Below, piece by piece: positions 38,171-47,179 of a DNA stretch of 64,000 nt. This stretch comes from Methanobacterium veterum (lineage in GTDB: Archaea > Methanobacteriota > Methanobacteria > Methanobacteriales > Methanobacteriaceae). The stretch lies in contig NZ_JQJK01000008.1 in assembly GCF_000745485.1 (NCBI RefSeq), forward strand, positions 434,001-498,000. The letters run 5' to 3'. The stretch's first letter is position 1. Each line of letters begins with the position of its first letter. The notes beneath the pieces were generated by a model, which worked only from the letters and a program-made list of their open reading frames with translations, searched no databases and had not been told where the DNA came from. Position numbers and translations under genes: made by a program.

Positions 38171-39265
38171 TTAATCCTCTTTCCAGCTAAAAGTAGCTGC
38201 TCCTAATCCAAACAGTATGATTCCAAGTACTGCAACAATTGCAAGATTAATAGCCGCATCTCCAGTGTTTCCAGTAATCATAGAGCTCCTCAAACCTTCA
38301 CTCAGGTAAGTTAAAGGAGATATTTTTGCCAAATACTGCAGGAACCACGGCATATTCTCAACAGGTATTAAAGTCCCTGAAACGAACATCAATGGAAATG
38401 TTATAACTCCCACAGCGTTCATGGCAGATTCTTCATTTTTAACGAAGTTTGCAACCACTATTCCAAACCCTGCAAAAAGTGCAGTCCCAAGGACAATAAG
38501 CAGTAAACTTATCAGGTTGATATTTGGATGTATGTTAAATACAAGCCATGCCAGGAATACAGCTACTGCCAGAGAAAGAATCACCAGCACAGTCCATGTG
38601 GTAATTCTTGCAGCGATCCATTCCTTACTTGAGAGGGGTGTAGTTGAAAGTTTTCGAAACACACCAGTGCTGCGTAATCTTGCAATAGTTCCCACCGCCA
38701 TATTTGTTGCAGCAGACATTATGGTAATAGCAAGTATTCCAGGTAGCAGGAAGTCAAAGTAGTTCATTCCAGATGAAGCAGCTTCAGTTGGGTTTACATT
38801 GATAATATTTTTGGCACCCGCCATTTTCATGTTGAAGCCATTTGCAACCTGTTGAACCACAGAAACAGCTGCCATGGAGGTTGATTTTGACTTATCGTAG
38901 TATATTGGTAGATCAGCGCTGGGAACACCACCCGATCCTGTCGTTACAATGTCTTGCCCGAATCCTTTCGGTATTTCAAGATATGCAGAGACTTTTCCAT
39001 CCCTGAGCATCTGCTCCAGATTCATGCCCGAACCATCTTTGAGTTCCAGTGCGCCCGTAGAGTTCAGCGCCTGAATAAATGTATTAGACATCTGCGACCC
39101 ATCATTGTCCTGGTAATACAGTGTTATGGAGCCAGACTGACCACCAAATATGTATCCAAATAAGAGAAATAGAACTATAGGAAATACAAACATCCAGAAA
39201 ATGTTCATTCTATCCCTGAAGGTCTCTTTAAAACTGTATTTAATATCAGTAGTAATTCGTGACAT
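38171..39265 (-). CDS. ABC-2 type transporter permease
   Basis: 364 aa with an N-terminal membrane helix (IFWMFVFPIVLFLLFGYIFG), a large extracytoplasmic loop (about 45-175) and five C-terminal helices, the usual architecture of ABC-2 exporters (YhfA/YadH type). Contains MFVSGTLIPVENMPWFLQYL and SPLTYLSEGLR, the conserved ABC-2 block. Starts one base after the ATPase gene ends. Substrate unknown; drug, lipid or polymer export are possible. Confidence 0.88.
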   Translation of the reverse strand: MSRITTDIKYSFKETFRDRMNIFWMFVFPIVLFLLFGYIFGGQSGSITLYYQDNDGSQMSNTFIQALNSTGALELKDGSGMNLEQMLRDGKVSAYLEIPKGFGQDIVTTGSGGVPSADLPIYYDKSKSTSMAAVSVVQQVANGFNMKMAGAKNIINVNPTEAASSGMNYFDFLLPGILAITIMSAATNMAVGTIARLRSTGVFRKLSTTPLSSKEWIAARITTWTVLVILSLAVAVFLAWLVFNIHPNINLISLLLIVLGTALFAGFGIVVANFVKNEESAMNAVGVITFPLMFVSGTLIPVENMPWFLQYLAKISPLTYLSEGLRSSMITGNTGDAAINLAIVAVLGIILFGLGAATFSWKED

Positions 39266-40195
39266 CTATTTTCCTCCTTCAACAAGCTTGTCACCAGTTA
39301 AATTTAAAAATACATCTTCAAGAGTTGCTTTTTTAACGTAAAGCTCTTCACATGTTAAACCACTTGCATTAATAATAGATATTGCATCAGACATGCTCTT
39401 CATACCATTCCCTTCTTCTAATTCTACCAAAATATCATTACCTTCAACTTTACAATCAGGGATAGCTTTAATAAGTTCATCTCTTGTATGTTCGTCACAT
39501 TCTCTGATAATAAGCATATTACCCCCACCGTAACGGTTTATTAAGTCTTCAGGGGTTCCTTCAGCAATGATATGGCCATTATGTAATACACACACCCTAC
39601 CTGCAAGATAGTGGGCTTCATCCATGTAATGAGTTGTAAGAAATACTGTCTTACCCTGTTTTTTTAATTCCTTAACTGCATCCCATACATCTCTTCTTGC
39701 TTTTGGGTCAAGACCAGTGCTTGGTTCATCAAGAAAAACTATTTCCGGATCGTTAACCAATGCTATAGCAATCCCCACACGTTGTTTTAAACCTCCAGAA
39801 AGGTCCTTAAATAAAACGTCTCTTTTATGCTCTAAACTCAACATTTTGACGAGACCATCTACGTCTACATGTTTTGGGTACATTTGAGCAAAATAATCGA
39901 TATTTTCATAGACTGTCAACCATTCAAATGCATTAAAATCCTGCGGAAGCACACCAATTTTTTGTTTAACTTTCATTTCGTCTTTTTTAATGTCAAATCC
40001 AAGAATATTTACAGAACCTGCAGTTGAACTTTTAAGACATTCCATTATTTCAACTGTTGTTGTTTTACCTGCACCATTAGGACCAAGGAAAGCGAATATT
40101 TCGCCTTTTTTGATACTAAATGATATATTATCTACTGCAGTGAAATTTCCATATTTTTTTACCAGAGATTTCACTTCAATTACGTTATTTGTCAT
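39266..40195 (-). CDS. ABC transporter ATP-binding protein (DrrA type)
   Basis: 309 aa. Walker A GPNGAGKTTT (residues 39-48), signature LSGGLKQRVGIA, Walker B IVFLDEPSTGLDP, H-loop TTHYMDEA. C-terminal extension of about 80 residues as in DrrA-like exporters. Pairs with the permease that follows directly. The 105-bp gap to the bactofilin gene may hold no promoter of its own. Confidence 0.92.
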   Translation of the reverse strand: MTNNVIEVKSLVKKYGNFTAVDNISFSIKKGEIFAFLGPNGAGKTTTVEIMECLKSSTAGSVNILGFDIKKDEMKVKQKIGVLPQDFNAFEWLTVYENIDYFAQMYPKHVDVDGLVKMLSLEHKRDVLFKDLSGGLKQRVGIAIALVNDPEIVFLDEPSTGLDPKARRDVWDAVKELKKQGKTVFLTTHYMDEAHYLAGRVCVLHNGHIIAEGTPEDLINRYGGGNMLIIRECDEHTRDELIKAIPDCKVEGNDILVELEEGNGMKSMSDAISIINASGLTCEELYVKKATLEDVFLNLTGDKLVEGGK

Positions 40196-40300
40196 TCTTT
40201 TTCACTCCATAACTATCATAAACTCGTACGACGGTAGTTAGCCTATTTTTTTCCATGAATACTTGCTTAATGTAAGAGCATGTGAAAAGTATTATCATTA

Positions 40301-40981
40301 TTATATCCTCCTGTGAGTACCAACCACAGTATTCTCATCCTGTTTGAAACTTTCATTGTATTCTACAAGTTCAATTTCACAGTCAGGCCCTAATTCTATG
40401 TTATTTCCCCTCACGACTTTGGCATGAGTATTCTCAAGGTAAACATCATCTCCTTCGATAACATCTGCATTAAGACCTTTATCATGCCCATGTGGCCAGA
40501 TAAAGTTTTTTAGACCTCTTAATCCAAACCGGCCCATTTTTTTAACCGTGATTTTCTCACCACCAATTTCACGTGCCCGGGATGGCCCATGTAAATTGAG
40601 TTTTAATTCACCTGCGTTTAAAAGGCCTTCAACTGCAAACATGCCGTCTACACGGAATATTTCAGCGTTGCAGTCCCCCCCAATAGTGATATTCCCATAG
40701 GTTTCAGCATCTTCTACAGATAAATTCCCTTCAATATGTGTCATACCATTAACTTTAATTTTCTCAGATTCTAAATTCCCCTTTATTGAGCTGTTACCAT
40801 TAATTTTAAAGGATTCTGCTTTTGTACTGCCTTTAACATTACCCTGTCCATTAATTCTCAGGTAAACACATTCCAGATCACCGTTTATACTTCCATTCCC
40901 ATTTATAGTTACTGAGTTGTATTTACCCCCAGTTGAACTTCCATGACCATTGATTTTCAGGTCAGATATGCTCTTTTCCAT
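40301..40981 (-). CDS. Bactofilin-like polymer-forming protein (smaller)
   Basis: 226 aa, same beta-helical repeat pattern (GNGSINGDLECVYLRINGQG, GNSSIKGNLESEKIKVNGMT) and same C-terminal block (VYLENTHAKVVRG, CEIELVEYNESFKQDE) as the protein at 37361, so the two arose by duplication. ATG 40981 has GGTGATT four bases upstream. Lies 11 bp behind yhbD. Location is expected at the inner face of the membrane. Confidence 0.8.
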   Translation of the reverse strand: MEKSISDLKINGHGSSTGGKYNSVTINGNGSINGDLECVYLRINGQGNVKGSTKAESFKINGNSSIKGNLESEKIKVNGMTHIEGNLSVEDAETYGNITIGGDCNAEIFRVDGMFAVEGLLNAGELKLNLHGPSRAREIGGEKITVKKMGRFGLRGLKNFIWPHGHDKGLNADVIEGDDVYLENTHAKVVRGNNIELGPDCEIELVEYNESFKQDENTVVGTHRRI

Positions 40982-40992
40982 AATAATCACCA

Positions 40993-41616
40993 TTAAGCTA
41001 TTTTTATTTTTAATTCCTCGATTAAGTCTGAAAGATTCATCCTTTCAATGATTTTCATGCTGTCTTCAAAATAAATATCACAAATATTTGAGACAAGACA
41101 GCAGCTTGAAATTCCAAGCTTACGCAGGAAAAGCAGTTCTCCACCTTTTCCCTTAAATTTAGGATATTCCTCTTCTAAAAGTTTTAATATTATTTCTCCC
41201 TCGTCAAAATTGATTTTTCCAGATTCAAACATTTTGTCCAAAATATATAAGTAAAGCATCTTTTCAAAGGCAAATTTCGCTACCTCTCCTCTCTTTTGGG
41301 TATAAAAATCAAGGGTAGTTTTTGAAACAATGTTCTTTTCCACTAATTTCTCACTTTCAAGCACGGTTTCCATTAAGTTTGGAGAAAGCATGTCAGCCAG
41401 ATCATCCAGTGATACGTCTCCTTTCATGTTTTTTATCTTCTCAACCCTATCCAGTATCCTTTCTTTTGGAAAAAATGTCTCCTGGCCTGTAAATGTAGAT
41501 TTCTTAATGAACCATTCTTCAGGTATGAGATTTTTCCTTTTCCAGCGGTAAAGCTGGCCGTAGGAAATTCCAGTTAATTCCAAAAGCTCTTTTTTGGATA
41601 TTAAATCATCTTCCAT
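40993..41616 (-). CDS. YhbD-like (DUF4004) MerR-type helix-turn-helix protein
   Basis: 207 aa. N-terminal MerR-like DNA-binding part (LISKKELLELTGISYGQLYR, WKRKNLIPEEWF, FPKERILDRVEKI), then a helical domain. The same order, regulator then bactofilins, is known as yhbD-yhbE-yhbF in Bacillus. It probably regulates this operon: an extended inverted repeat lies just upstream of its promoter. ATG 41616 preceded by AGTGATT. Confidence 0.8.
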   Translation of the reverse strand: MEDDLISKKELLELTGISYGQLYRWKRKNLIPEEWFIKKSTFTGQETFFPKERILDRVEKIKNMKGDVSLDDLADMLSPNLMETVLESEKLVEKNIVSKTTLDFYTQKRGEVAKFAFEKMLYLYILDKMFESGKINFDEGEIILKLLEEEYPKFKGKGGELLFLRKLGISSCCLVSNICDIYFEDSMKIIERMNLSDLIEELKIKIA

Positions 41617-41666
41617 ACATAAATCACTTCCAATACGCTAGTTTCGCTAATAAAACATCTAAGATC

Positions 41667-41675
41667 ATTATAAAT
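41667..41675 (-). promoter_or_regulatory. TATA box of the yhbD-bactofilin-ABC operon
   Basis: ATTTATAAT on the minus strand; predicted start of transcription near 41645, leader of about 30 nt, ending in the AGTGATT ribosome site. Confidence 0.5.
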
Positions 41676-41683
41676 CTGAAGTG

Positions 41684-41721
41684 ACCATCAAATGATGAGG
41701 CAGTAAATATCATTTGATGGT
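41684..41721. promoter_or_regulatory. 13-bp inverted repeat, likely operator of the yhbD operon
   Basis: ACCATCAAATGAT (41684-41696) and ATCATTTGATGGT (41709-41721), perfect, 12-nt spacer. It sits directly behind the TATA box, where an activator or repressor would act. MerR-type proteins bind such dyads. Confidence 0.65.
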
Positions 41722-41728
41722 TTCCTCA

Positions 41729-41748
41729 CGTAACATAACATTGTTACG
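41729..41748. promoter_or_regulatory. Second dyad, CGTAACA/TGTTACG
   Basis: CGTAACA (41729-41735) and TGTTACG (41742-41748) with 6-nt spacer, 7 bp beyond the first dyad; a plus-strand TATA-like ACTATATAA follows at 41752. Confidence 0.5.
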
Positions 41749-42060
41749 CTAACTATATAAACTTAACCTATTAACTAATGTCAACTTAGTGTCCAGGCCA
41801 TTTGAACAGTACTACGATATGCACAACATCACCACATTTAGAAATTTATTACAGCTTTTTGAGGATTCACATCAATTTAAATCAGGAAAATCCAGGCAAA
41901 AATTGCTGAAATAAAACCTAAGCAATATACAGAAAAATTAGATTAATTTAGCTAGAAAATGGAAAACTGTAAAAAAAACTTTTCTTTAACCTCTTAAAAC
42001 TCTTCCAATTTTTTTGTTAAAGTATATTTAGTATTAAATTAAATTAGAAGTAGTGGTTGG

Positions 42061-42414
42061 ATGCTAGAATATGTAAATCATACAATAGAACAGAATATTG
42101 CATCAAAAGACATAAAAATTAAATATAAAGATACTAAACTCACTAAAGAGCAATATAATTATTTAAAAAACAGTTTAAACCTGTATATGTTCACTACAAA
42201 TTATGAAAAATATCCAATGATACCATTATCTAAATATAATGAATATTACGAATCTTTAACAATAAATCTTATTATTAGTACCCCCTCTAGGTCTAGTTTT
42301 AACGATTCTGACGAATTAAACAGAATACTTGAAACCCATATAACTGGATTTCAAGAATTTTATGAAAAACAAAAAGAAGAGTTTAATCTCATAAATAGTA
42401 AAAAAGATAGATAA
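42061..42414 (+). CDS. Small hypothetical protein
   Basis: 117 aa, hydrophilic, Tyr/Asn/Lys-rich, no membrane segment or Cys. No family recognised. ATG 42061 after GTGGTTGG, a weak ribosome site. Base composition resembles the AT-rich surroundings, so it could be a weakly expressed or recently acquired gene. Isolated on both sides by more than 300 bp. Confidence 0.5.
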   Translation: MLEYVNHTIEQNIASKDIKIKYKDTKLTKEQYNYLKNSLNLYMFTTNYEKYPMIPLSKYNEYYESLTINLIISTPSRSSFNDSDELNRILETHITGFQEFYEKQKEEFNLINSKKDR

Positions 42415-42749
42415 ATCTCTTTATGGTGTTTTAAGCTATTTTTAGCTTATATTTTTTATATTCAATTTTTTATACTTTCTAATTTTAATATAAAATCAAT
42501 TTCATTATTTTTAGATTAACTAACGCTATTTAATATTACATAGCCCCAATCTAGACATAAAATGCACACCAAATTAACAATCATCCCCAACATTTAAATA
42601 AATAAGTTTTTAATGCAATGCTAAAATTACCCAAAATTCAAGCATAAAAATATAATAATTGTGGAAGCATATCTATCAATACACACTTTTCAACCTTAAA
42701 ATTGATTTCAAATTTAATTTAGAGCTAAAAGTCGCGAAGGAGACCAAAA
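42415..42749. other. AT-rich intergenic region
   Basis: 335 bp without gene or clear dyad; it must contain the tfuA promoter. Ends with GAAGGAG, the tfuA ribosome site. Confidence 0.5.
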
Positions 42750-43400
42750 TTGCATTTAAACAAAAAGAATATCATAATCTTTCTCGGACCATCAATGAGT
42801 GCTGATGAAGCTTCCAAAATATTAGATGCCGATTATCGTCCCCCAATACAGAGAGGAGATGTAACAGCTGCATTGCAGGATAATCCCGACATAATTGGGA
42901 TTATAGACGGTGTTTTTCACCAGCAGCCTGCAGTTTCCCACCGCGAAATATTAAATGCACTTAAAAAAGGAGTTAAAATTGTGGGCGGTGCGAGTATGGG
43001 TGCCCTTCGAGCATCGGAACTTGATGACTTTGGAATGGTTGGAATAGGTTATGTTTACAACCAGTATAAAAACGGCTTTATCGAATCAGATGATGATGTG
43101 GCTATTGTTATTAACCCCATAAATTTAGAACAGCTCTCAGATTCACTTGTCAGCATGGAATACAACTTCAAAAAGATGCTTGAGGAAGGAGTAATATCTG
43201 GAGAAGAATTTAACAGATTATTTAAAACTGCAAAATCTATCTTCTATCCAAAAAGAACCTATGATTTGGTTTTTAAGAATGCTGATATTGATGATAGTAA
43301 AGTTAAAGAAATTAAAAAGTCTTTAGATGATGAAGGAATTGATATTAAACGACAGGATGCAGTTGATGTTATAAAATACATTAAAAACATGACCGAATGA
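42750..43400 (+). CDS. tfuA: TfuA-related McrA-glycine thioamidation protein
   Basis: 216 aa of the TfuA family (IIIFLGPSMSADEASKIL, DNPDIIGIIDGVFHQQPAVS, GGASMGALRASELDDFGMVG). In methanogens TfuA works with a YcaO enzyme to turn a glycine of methyl-coenzyme M reductase into thioglycine. No ycaO gene is in the window. Start TTG at 42750 with AAGGAG seven bases upstream. Its 3' end has been copied into the downstream spacer (see repeat). A LarE-type sulfur transferase follows. Confidence 0.85.
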   Translation: MHLNKKNIIIFLGPSMSADEASKILDADYRPPIQRGDVTAALQDNPDIIGIIDGVFHQQPAVSHREILNALKKGVKIVGGASMGALRASELDDFGMVGIGYVYNQYKNGFIESDDDVAIVINPINLEQLSDSLVSMEYNFKKMLEEGVISGEEFNRLFKTAKSIFYPKRTYDLVFKNADIDDSKVKEIKKSLDDEGIDIKRQDAVDVIKYIKNMTE

Positions 43401-43613
43401 ATAACAATTTCATAAGATGCAATTAATGTTATAATTAACATGAAAATTGAAAATAGCAGCATAAGATACAGTTGGATATTAAAATACATTAAAAACATGA
43501 CCAACGAATAAAAATCCCATACAACTATGTTATTAAACATGAAAATTGAAAATAGCATTCATAAGATGCAATTAATGTTAAAATACATTAAAAACATGAT
43601 AGACTAATAAAAA
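43354..43613 (+). repeat. Degenerate repeats copied from the tfuA 3' end
   Basis: The last codons of tfuA (GATGCAGTTGATGTTATAAA, then ATACATTAAAAACATGAC) recur at 43413-43440, 43461-43503 and 43561-43600 with changes (ATAAGATGCAATTAATGTTA; AAATACATTAAAAACATGA). Between them AACATGAAAATTGAAAATAGC occurs twice (43437, 43536). So about three partial copies of a 45-50 bp unit follow the stop codon. Confidence 0.8.
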
Positions 43614-43684
43614 TATTTTAACTCTAATTATATCTAATCAATATTTAACTAAATTTACACTTATCAAATTTTAAGGATGAGTTT

Positions 43685-44740
43685 ATGGACCTTGAACAGA
43701 AAATAGAAAAAATAAAAGAATGCCTTAAAGATAAAGAAGTTATAATTGCTTTTTCAGGTGGTGCAGACAGCACACTTATTGCGAAAATAGCAAAAGACGT
43801 GTGTAAAGAAGCTGCAGCCGTAACAGTAGATAATGGAGTTCTTCCTCCAGACTGTATCAGCAACGCAACTGAAATTGCAAATGAAATTGGGATTCCCCAC
43901 GAAGTGGTGAGGTACAATCTCCTGGAAAATGAAACTTTCAAATCTAATTTACCAAGCAGATGTTTTATCTGTAAAAATGAAATGTACAGCAAGTTACAGG
44001 ATATAGCAAACGAGAAAGGGATTGACACCATAATTGATGGGACAAATATCAGTGATTTACTGGAAGACCGTCCAGGAATAATGGTCAATTATGAAAAAAA
44101 TATAGTCAGCCCCCTCGTATATGCTGGTTTTACAGACGAAGATGTTAGAAAAACTCTTGAAAAGCTAAATATACATTATTCAACATCTACAACCTGTTTT
44201 GCAACCAGAATTTCCAGATACGGTGAGATAACTCCTAAAAAAATAAACAGGATAAGCTATGCTGAATCACTTATCAAAAACATGGTAAGAGACGGTCCTG
44301 TAAGGGTAAGGGACGACAATGATATTGCCAGGATCGAAGTTGGAAATGTCGAAAAACTATTAAACATGGGAATTTTAAATCATATAAACTCAGAATTAAA
44401 AGCCGTTGGTTTTAAACGTGTTGCATTAGATATTAGCGGTTATGGCGAGCCGGGAAAAGAATTAGTTGTTTATAAACCATGTAAAGATGAAGAAAATAAA
44501 ATAATGTTTGAAACAGAACTGCCATATGAAGTAGATATTAAAAATACATGTTCAGAGCTTAAGAAACGTGGATCTACTAAATGTTCAGAGCAAATGGGAA
44601 TAGTAATGCTTGAAATAGAGGGTAGGAATGTAACGGTATTTAAAACAGGTAAAATCGTTGCCAGACGTGTTGCAGATAAAGAAGATGCAGAAAAGATTTT
44701 AATTGATGTTCTGCCACGTATTAGAAGAAAATTGGAGTAA
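43685..44740 (+). CDS. LarE-type ATP-dependent sulfur transferase with C-terminal extension
   Basis: 351 aa. PP-loop SGGADST (residues 24-30), CFICKNEMY (93-101), GTNISD and TTCFATRIS with Cys171 at the site of the sacrificial or cluster Cys of LarE. LarE proteins adenylate a carboxylate and insert sulfur. The last 85 residues are an extra domain with three Cys (KPCKDE, NTCSEL, TKCSEQ) and the strand GRNVTVFKTGKIVARRV, which I do not recognise. ATG 43685, GATGAG just upstream. Neighbour of tfuA, which also serves a sulfur modification. Confidence 0.8.
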   Translation: MDLEQKIEKIKECLKDKEVIIAFSGGADSTLIAKIAKDVCKEAAAVTVDNGVLPPDCISNATEIANEIGIPHEVVRYNLLENETFKSNLPSRCFICKNEMYSKLQDIANEKGIDTIIDGTNISDLLEDRPGIMVNYEKNIVSPLVYAGFTDEDVRKTLEKLNIHYSTSTTCFATRISRYGEITPKKINRISYAESLIKNMVRDGPVRVRDDNDIARIEVGNVEKLLNMGILNHINSELKAVGFKRVALDISGYGEPGKELVVYKPCKDEENKIMFETELPYEVDIKNTCSELKKRGSTKCSEQMGIVMLEIEGRNVTVFKTGKIVARRVADKEDAEKILIDVLPRIRRKLE

Positions 44741-44805
44741 ATATGGTTTTGAATAATTACTCCCTATTTTTTATACATTCAAATTTTTAACCATTTAAAA
44801 TATAA

Positions 44806-45231
44806 TTAAAAGTCTTTATGCACGCTTCCACTGGCCTTTCTTCTAGAACTGGTAAGTTTTTTCCAGAAGCCCCTTGTATCTTCACTTTCAAAGGAGATAT
44901 ACCTTCCAGTAACTTCAATTTCTACCCCATCAACGATCACACTATTTATAAATAATTCAATAGTTGATGCATCTTCTAAAAGGTCGTTTGCTTTGTAATC
45001 GTAGTCTATCACAAGATCATCGTAGTCATAAACATTTTTGATAGTGCTTCTAATTGCCTCTTCCATTAAATTAAATACTGTCTCAACTACTGGAACATTT
45101 GCCCACCAGCAGTATCCAAGGATTAATTTAAGTAGTATAGTTTTAACAGATACGTCACCATCAAGCTTGGAAACAACTTTGATATTTCCATTTCGTGATG
45201 TTATTTTGAGAGTAAGTAGTGATTCTGACAT
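44806..45231 (-). CDS. Hypothetical protein upstream-coupled to a CBS protein
   Basis: 141 aa, soluble, mixed alpha/beta, with a hydrophobic core patch (LLKLILGYCWWANVPVVETV) and a basic C-terminus. No family recognised. It starts 2 bp after the CBS gene stop, so it is the second gene of a two-gene unit. The start ATG at 45231 overlaps nothing; a ribosome site is expected within the CBS gene (AAGGATTAAG). Confidence 0.65.
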   Translation of the reverse strand: MSESLLTLKITSRNGNIKVVSKLDGDVSVKTILLKLILGYCWWANVPVVETVFNLMEEAIRSTIKNVYDYDDLVIDYDYKANDLLEDASTIELFINSVIVDGVEIEVTGRYISFESEDTRGFWKKLTSSRRKASGSVHKDF

Positions 45232-45232
45232 C

Positions 45233-46069
45233 TTAATCCTTAATTGATTTTATTAGGTCTGTAGCTCTTACAAGTCCTGTTAATTCTCCATCAACATCTA
45301 TAACTGGTATCTGCTCAATATTATGATGCCTCATTTTATTGGCACACTCTGTTACAGTGGTTCTTGTGGTGGCTGTTACTAAATCAGCTGCGGAAACATC
45401 TTTAACTTCCTTATCAGAAAATTTAAGATGGTTTTTTATGACATACAGAACATTTGTACTGTCCCATGACCATTTATCTCCTTCAGTCCCTACAGATGTG
45501 TTATGGACTGTCCGTTCCGAGACAACCTCACTTTCATTTATAAAATCAGTTTCAGTGAGTATTCCAGACAATTTTCCATCTTTATTCAATGCAATTAACA
45601 CTTTAAATCCAGAGTACCTCATCATTTCAAAAGCTACATTCAAAGGAGTTCTTTCCCATGTTGTAGGGATGTTTTGAAGCATATAATCTTTAACCGGTTC
45701 TTCAATACTTAATTTAGACAATGCATTTTGTATCAAGTCAAATGCAGTAACTAAACCAACTAATTCCCCATCATGAACAACTGGAACTCTTCTTATGTTG
45801 TTTTCTATCATTTTGATTGCAGCATCTTTAATATCATCATCTGGAGTAGTTGTTACCAGATTTCTAGTCATTATAAGAGCTATTTGTTCTTCATCTGGGT
45901 TATTTACAAGATCTGATCTTGTAACTAATCCAACAAGTGTCTTTGTTCCAGATTTTACAACAGGCAGCCCTGACACATTCTTTTCTCGCATTAATTCCAG
46001 AGCGTTCAAACGGTTCCCTGGAACCTGTATATAGTGTATATCCTCTGACATTACCTCTTTTACAAGCAT
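45233..46069 (-). CDS. Protein with four CBS domains
   Basis: 278 aa made of four CBS units: [56 protein letters not shown], and a last unit with [23 protein letters not shown] pairs bind adenosine nucleotides and report energy state; partner unknown. Start ATG 46069. Forms a unit with the following 141-aa gene; two universal stress genes lie upstream on the same strand. Confidence 0.88.
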   Translation of the reverse strand: MLVKEVMSEDIHYIQVPGNRLNALELMREKNVSGLPVVKSGTKTLVGLVTRSDLVNNPDEEQIALIMTRNLVTTTPDDDIKDAAIKMIENNIRRVPVVHDGELVGLVTAFDLIQNALSKLSIEEPVKDYMLQNIPTTWERTPLNVAFEMMRYSGFKVLIALNKDGKLSGILTETDFINESEVVSERTVHNTSVGTEGDKWSWDSTNVLYVIKNHLKFSDKEVKDVSAADLVTATTRTTVTECANKMRHHNIEQIPVIDVDGELTGLVRATDLIKSIKD

Positions 46070-46114
46070 TGTTACACCAACTAATAAAAATAACTACAAA
46101 ACAGATATTCAAAT

Positions 46115-46564
46115 TTAATGCACGACTAAAACAGGACACTGTGATGATCGTACCACGTTTTCAGTCACACTTCCAAGCAAAAATCGGTCTAATCCATGTT
46201 TTCCTGAAGTACCCATTACAATAAGGTCAACACCTTCTTCTTTCACAGTATTTATTATAATATCTGAAGGAGAGCCTTCTTTAGTACTAAGGGTCAATTT
46301 AACTTCTTTTTGACATTCGTCTTCAATTTTACTTTCCTTTAATATGTCAGAAATCTTCTCCAGTGATTTACGCCCTTCTTCTTTTAGCATCTCTTTAATC
46401 CGCACTATAAGATCCTCTGCAGGTAATCCGACAAGCGATGATGTCTCAATTACATTTAGAGCTATGAGTTCTGCGCCGTTTAATCTTGCAAGCCATATTG
46501 CATGTTTTGCAGCCTTGTTTGCATACTCAGAACCATCTGTGGGCAGTAAAATTTTTTTATACAT
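46115..46564 (-). CDS. Universal stress protein (UspA family)
   Basis: 149 aa. [20 protein letters not shown] at the N-terminus and the ATP-binding motif [20 protein letters not shown] (G-2x-G-9x-GS) near the C-terminus, with CPVLVVH at the end. Cytosolic, ATP-binding. GAGGTGAA precedes ATG 46564. About 50% similar by eye to the next gene; tandem duplicates. Confidence 0.92.
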   Translation of the reverse strand: MYKKILLPTDGSEYANKAAKHAIWLARLNGAELIALNVIETSSLVGLPAEDLIVRIKEMLKEEGRKSLEKISDILKESKIEDECQKEVKLTLSTKEGSPSDIIINTVKEEGVDLIVMGTSGKHGLDRFLLGSVTENVVRSSQCPVLVVH

Positions 46565-46678
46565 GAATTCACCTCTTAAGATAATATATGACTTAATAAT
46601 ATATATTTTAATTGTACTGATTCAAATATTATATAAACTAGATTATTAATTTTTACTTAATTAAAAGCTGATTTAATA

Positions 46679-47125
46679 TTAACGTATTACTAAAACCGGG
46701 CATGGTGCCGATCTCATAGTGTTTTCAGCTACACTTCCAAGCAAAAATCTGTTAACACCATGTCTTCCCGCAGTGCCCATTACCACAAGATCTATATCTT
46801 CTTCATCTATAGTTTTGAGTATTTTATCTGCAGGAGACCCTTCCTTAAACTTCAAATCCAATTTAACATCCTTCTGACATTTTCCGCCATCCATAATTCC
46901 GGTCAGCATGCCAGAATACTCGTCAAAAACCCTTTGTACGTCCTGCTCTAATTCTTTTTTTAGTTCAGTTTTATTAACTGATCTAATTCCACTAAATCTA
47001 GGGGTTTCAACCACATATAAAACCAGTATCTCTGCACCGCTTCTACTTCCTATTTGAAAAGCTTGTTCTGCAGCCCTTTTTGCATTTTCAGAACCGTCTG
47101 TAGGCAGTAAAATTTTTTCATACAT
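46679..47125 (-). CDS. Universal stress protein (UspA family)
   Basis: 148 aa, [20 protein letters not shown] and GTAGRHGVNRFLLGSVAENT with CPVLVIR end. ATG 47125 is chosen because GAGGTGG lies six bases upstream and belongs to the ribosome site, not to coding sequence. Duplicate of the gene at 46115. Confidence 0.92.
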   Translation of the reverse strand: MYEKILLPTDGSENAKRAAEQAFQIGSRSGAEILVLYVVETPRFSGIRSVNKTELKKELEQDVQRVFDEYSGMLTGIMDGGKCQKDVKLDLKFKEGSPADKILKTIDEEDIDLVVMGTAGRHGVNRFLLGSVAENTMRSAPCPVLVIR

Positions 47126-47179
47126 TAATCCACCTCTCACATTTTCTAAATAATAGGTCTATGCTGTAAAATGCCCAAA

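Noticed and set aside
43401..43684. Small coding sequences in the tfuA downstream repeats
   Set aside because: Frames are short, interrupted by stops in each copy, and resemble the tfuA end in changing frames.
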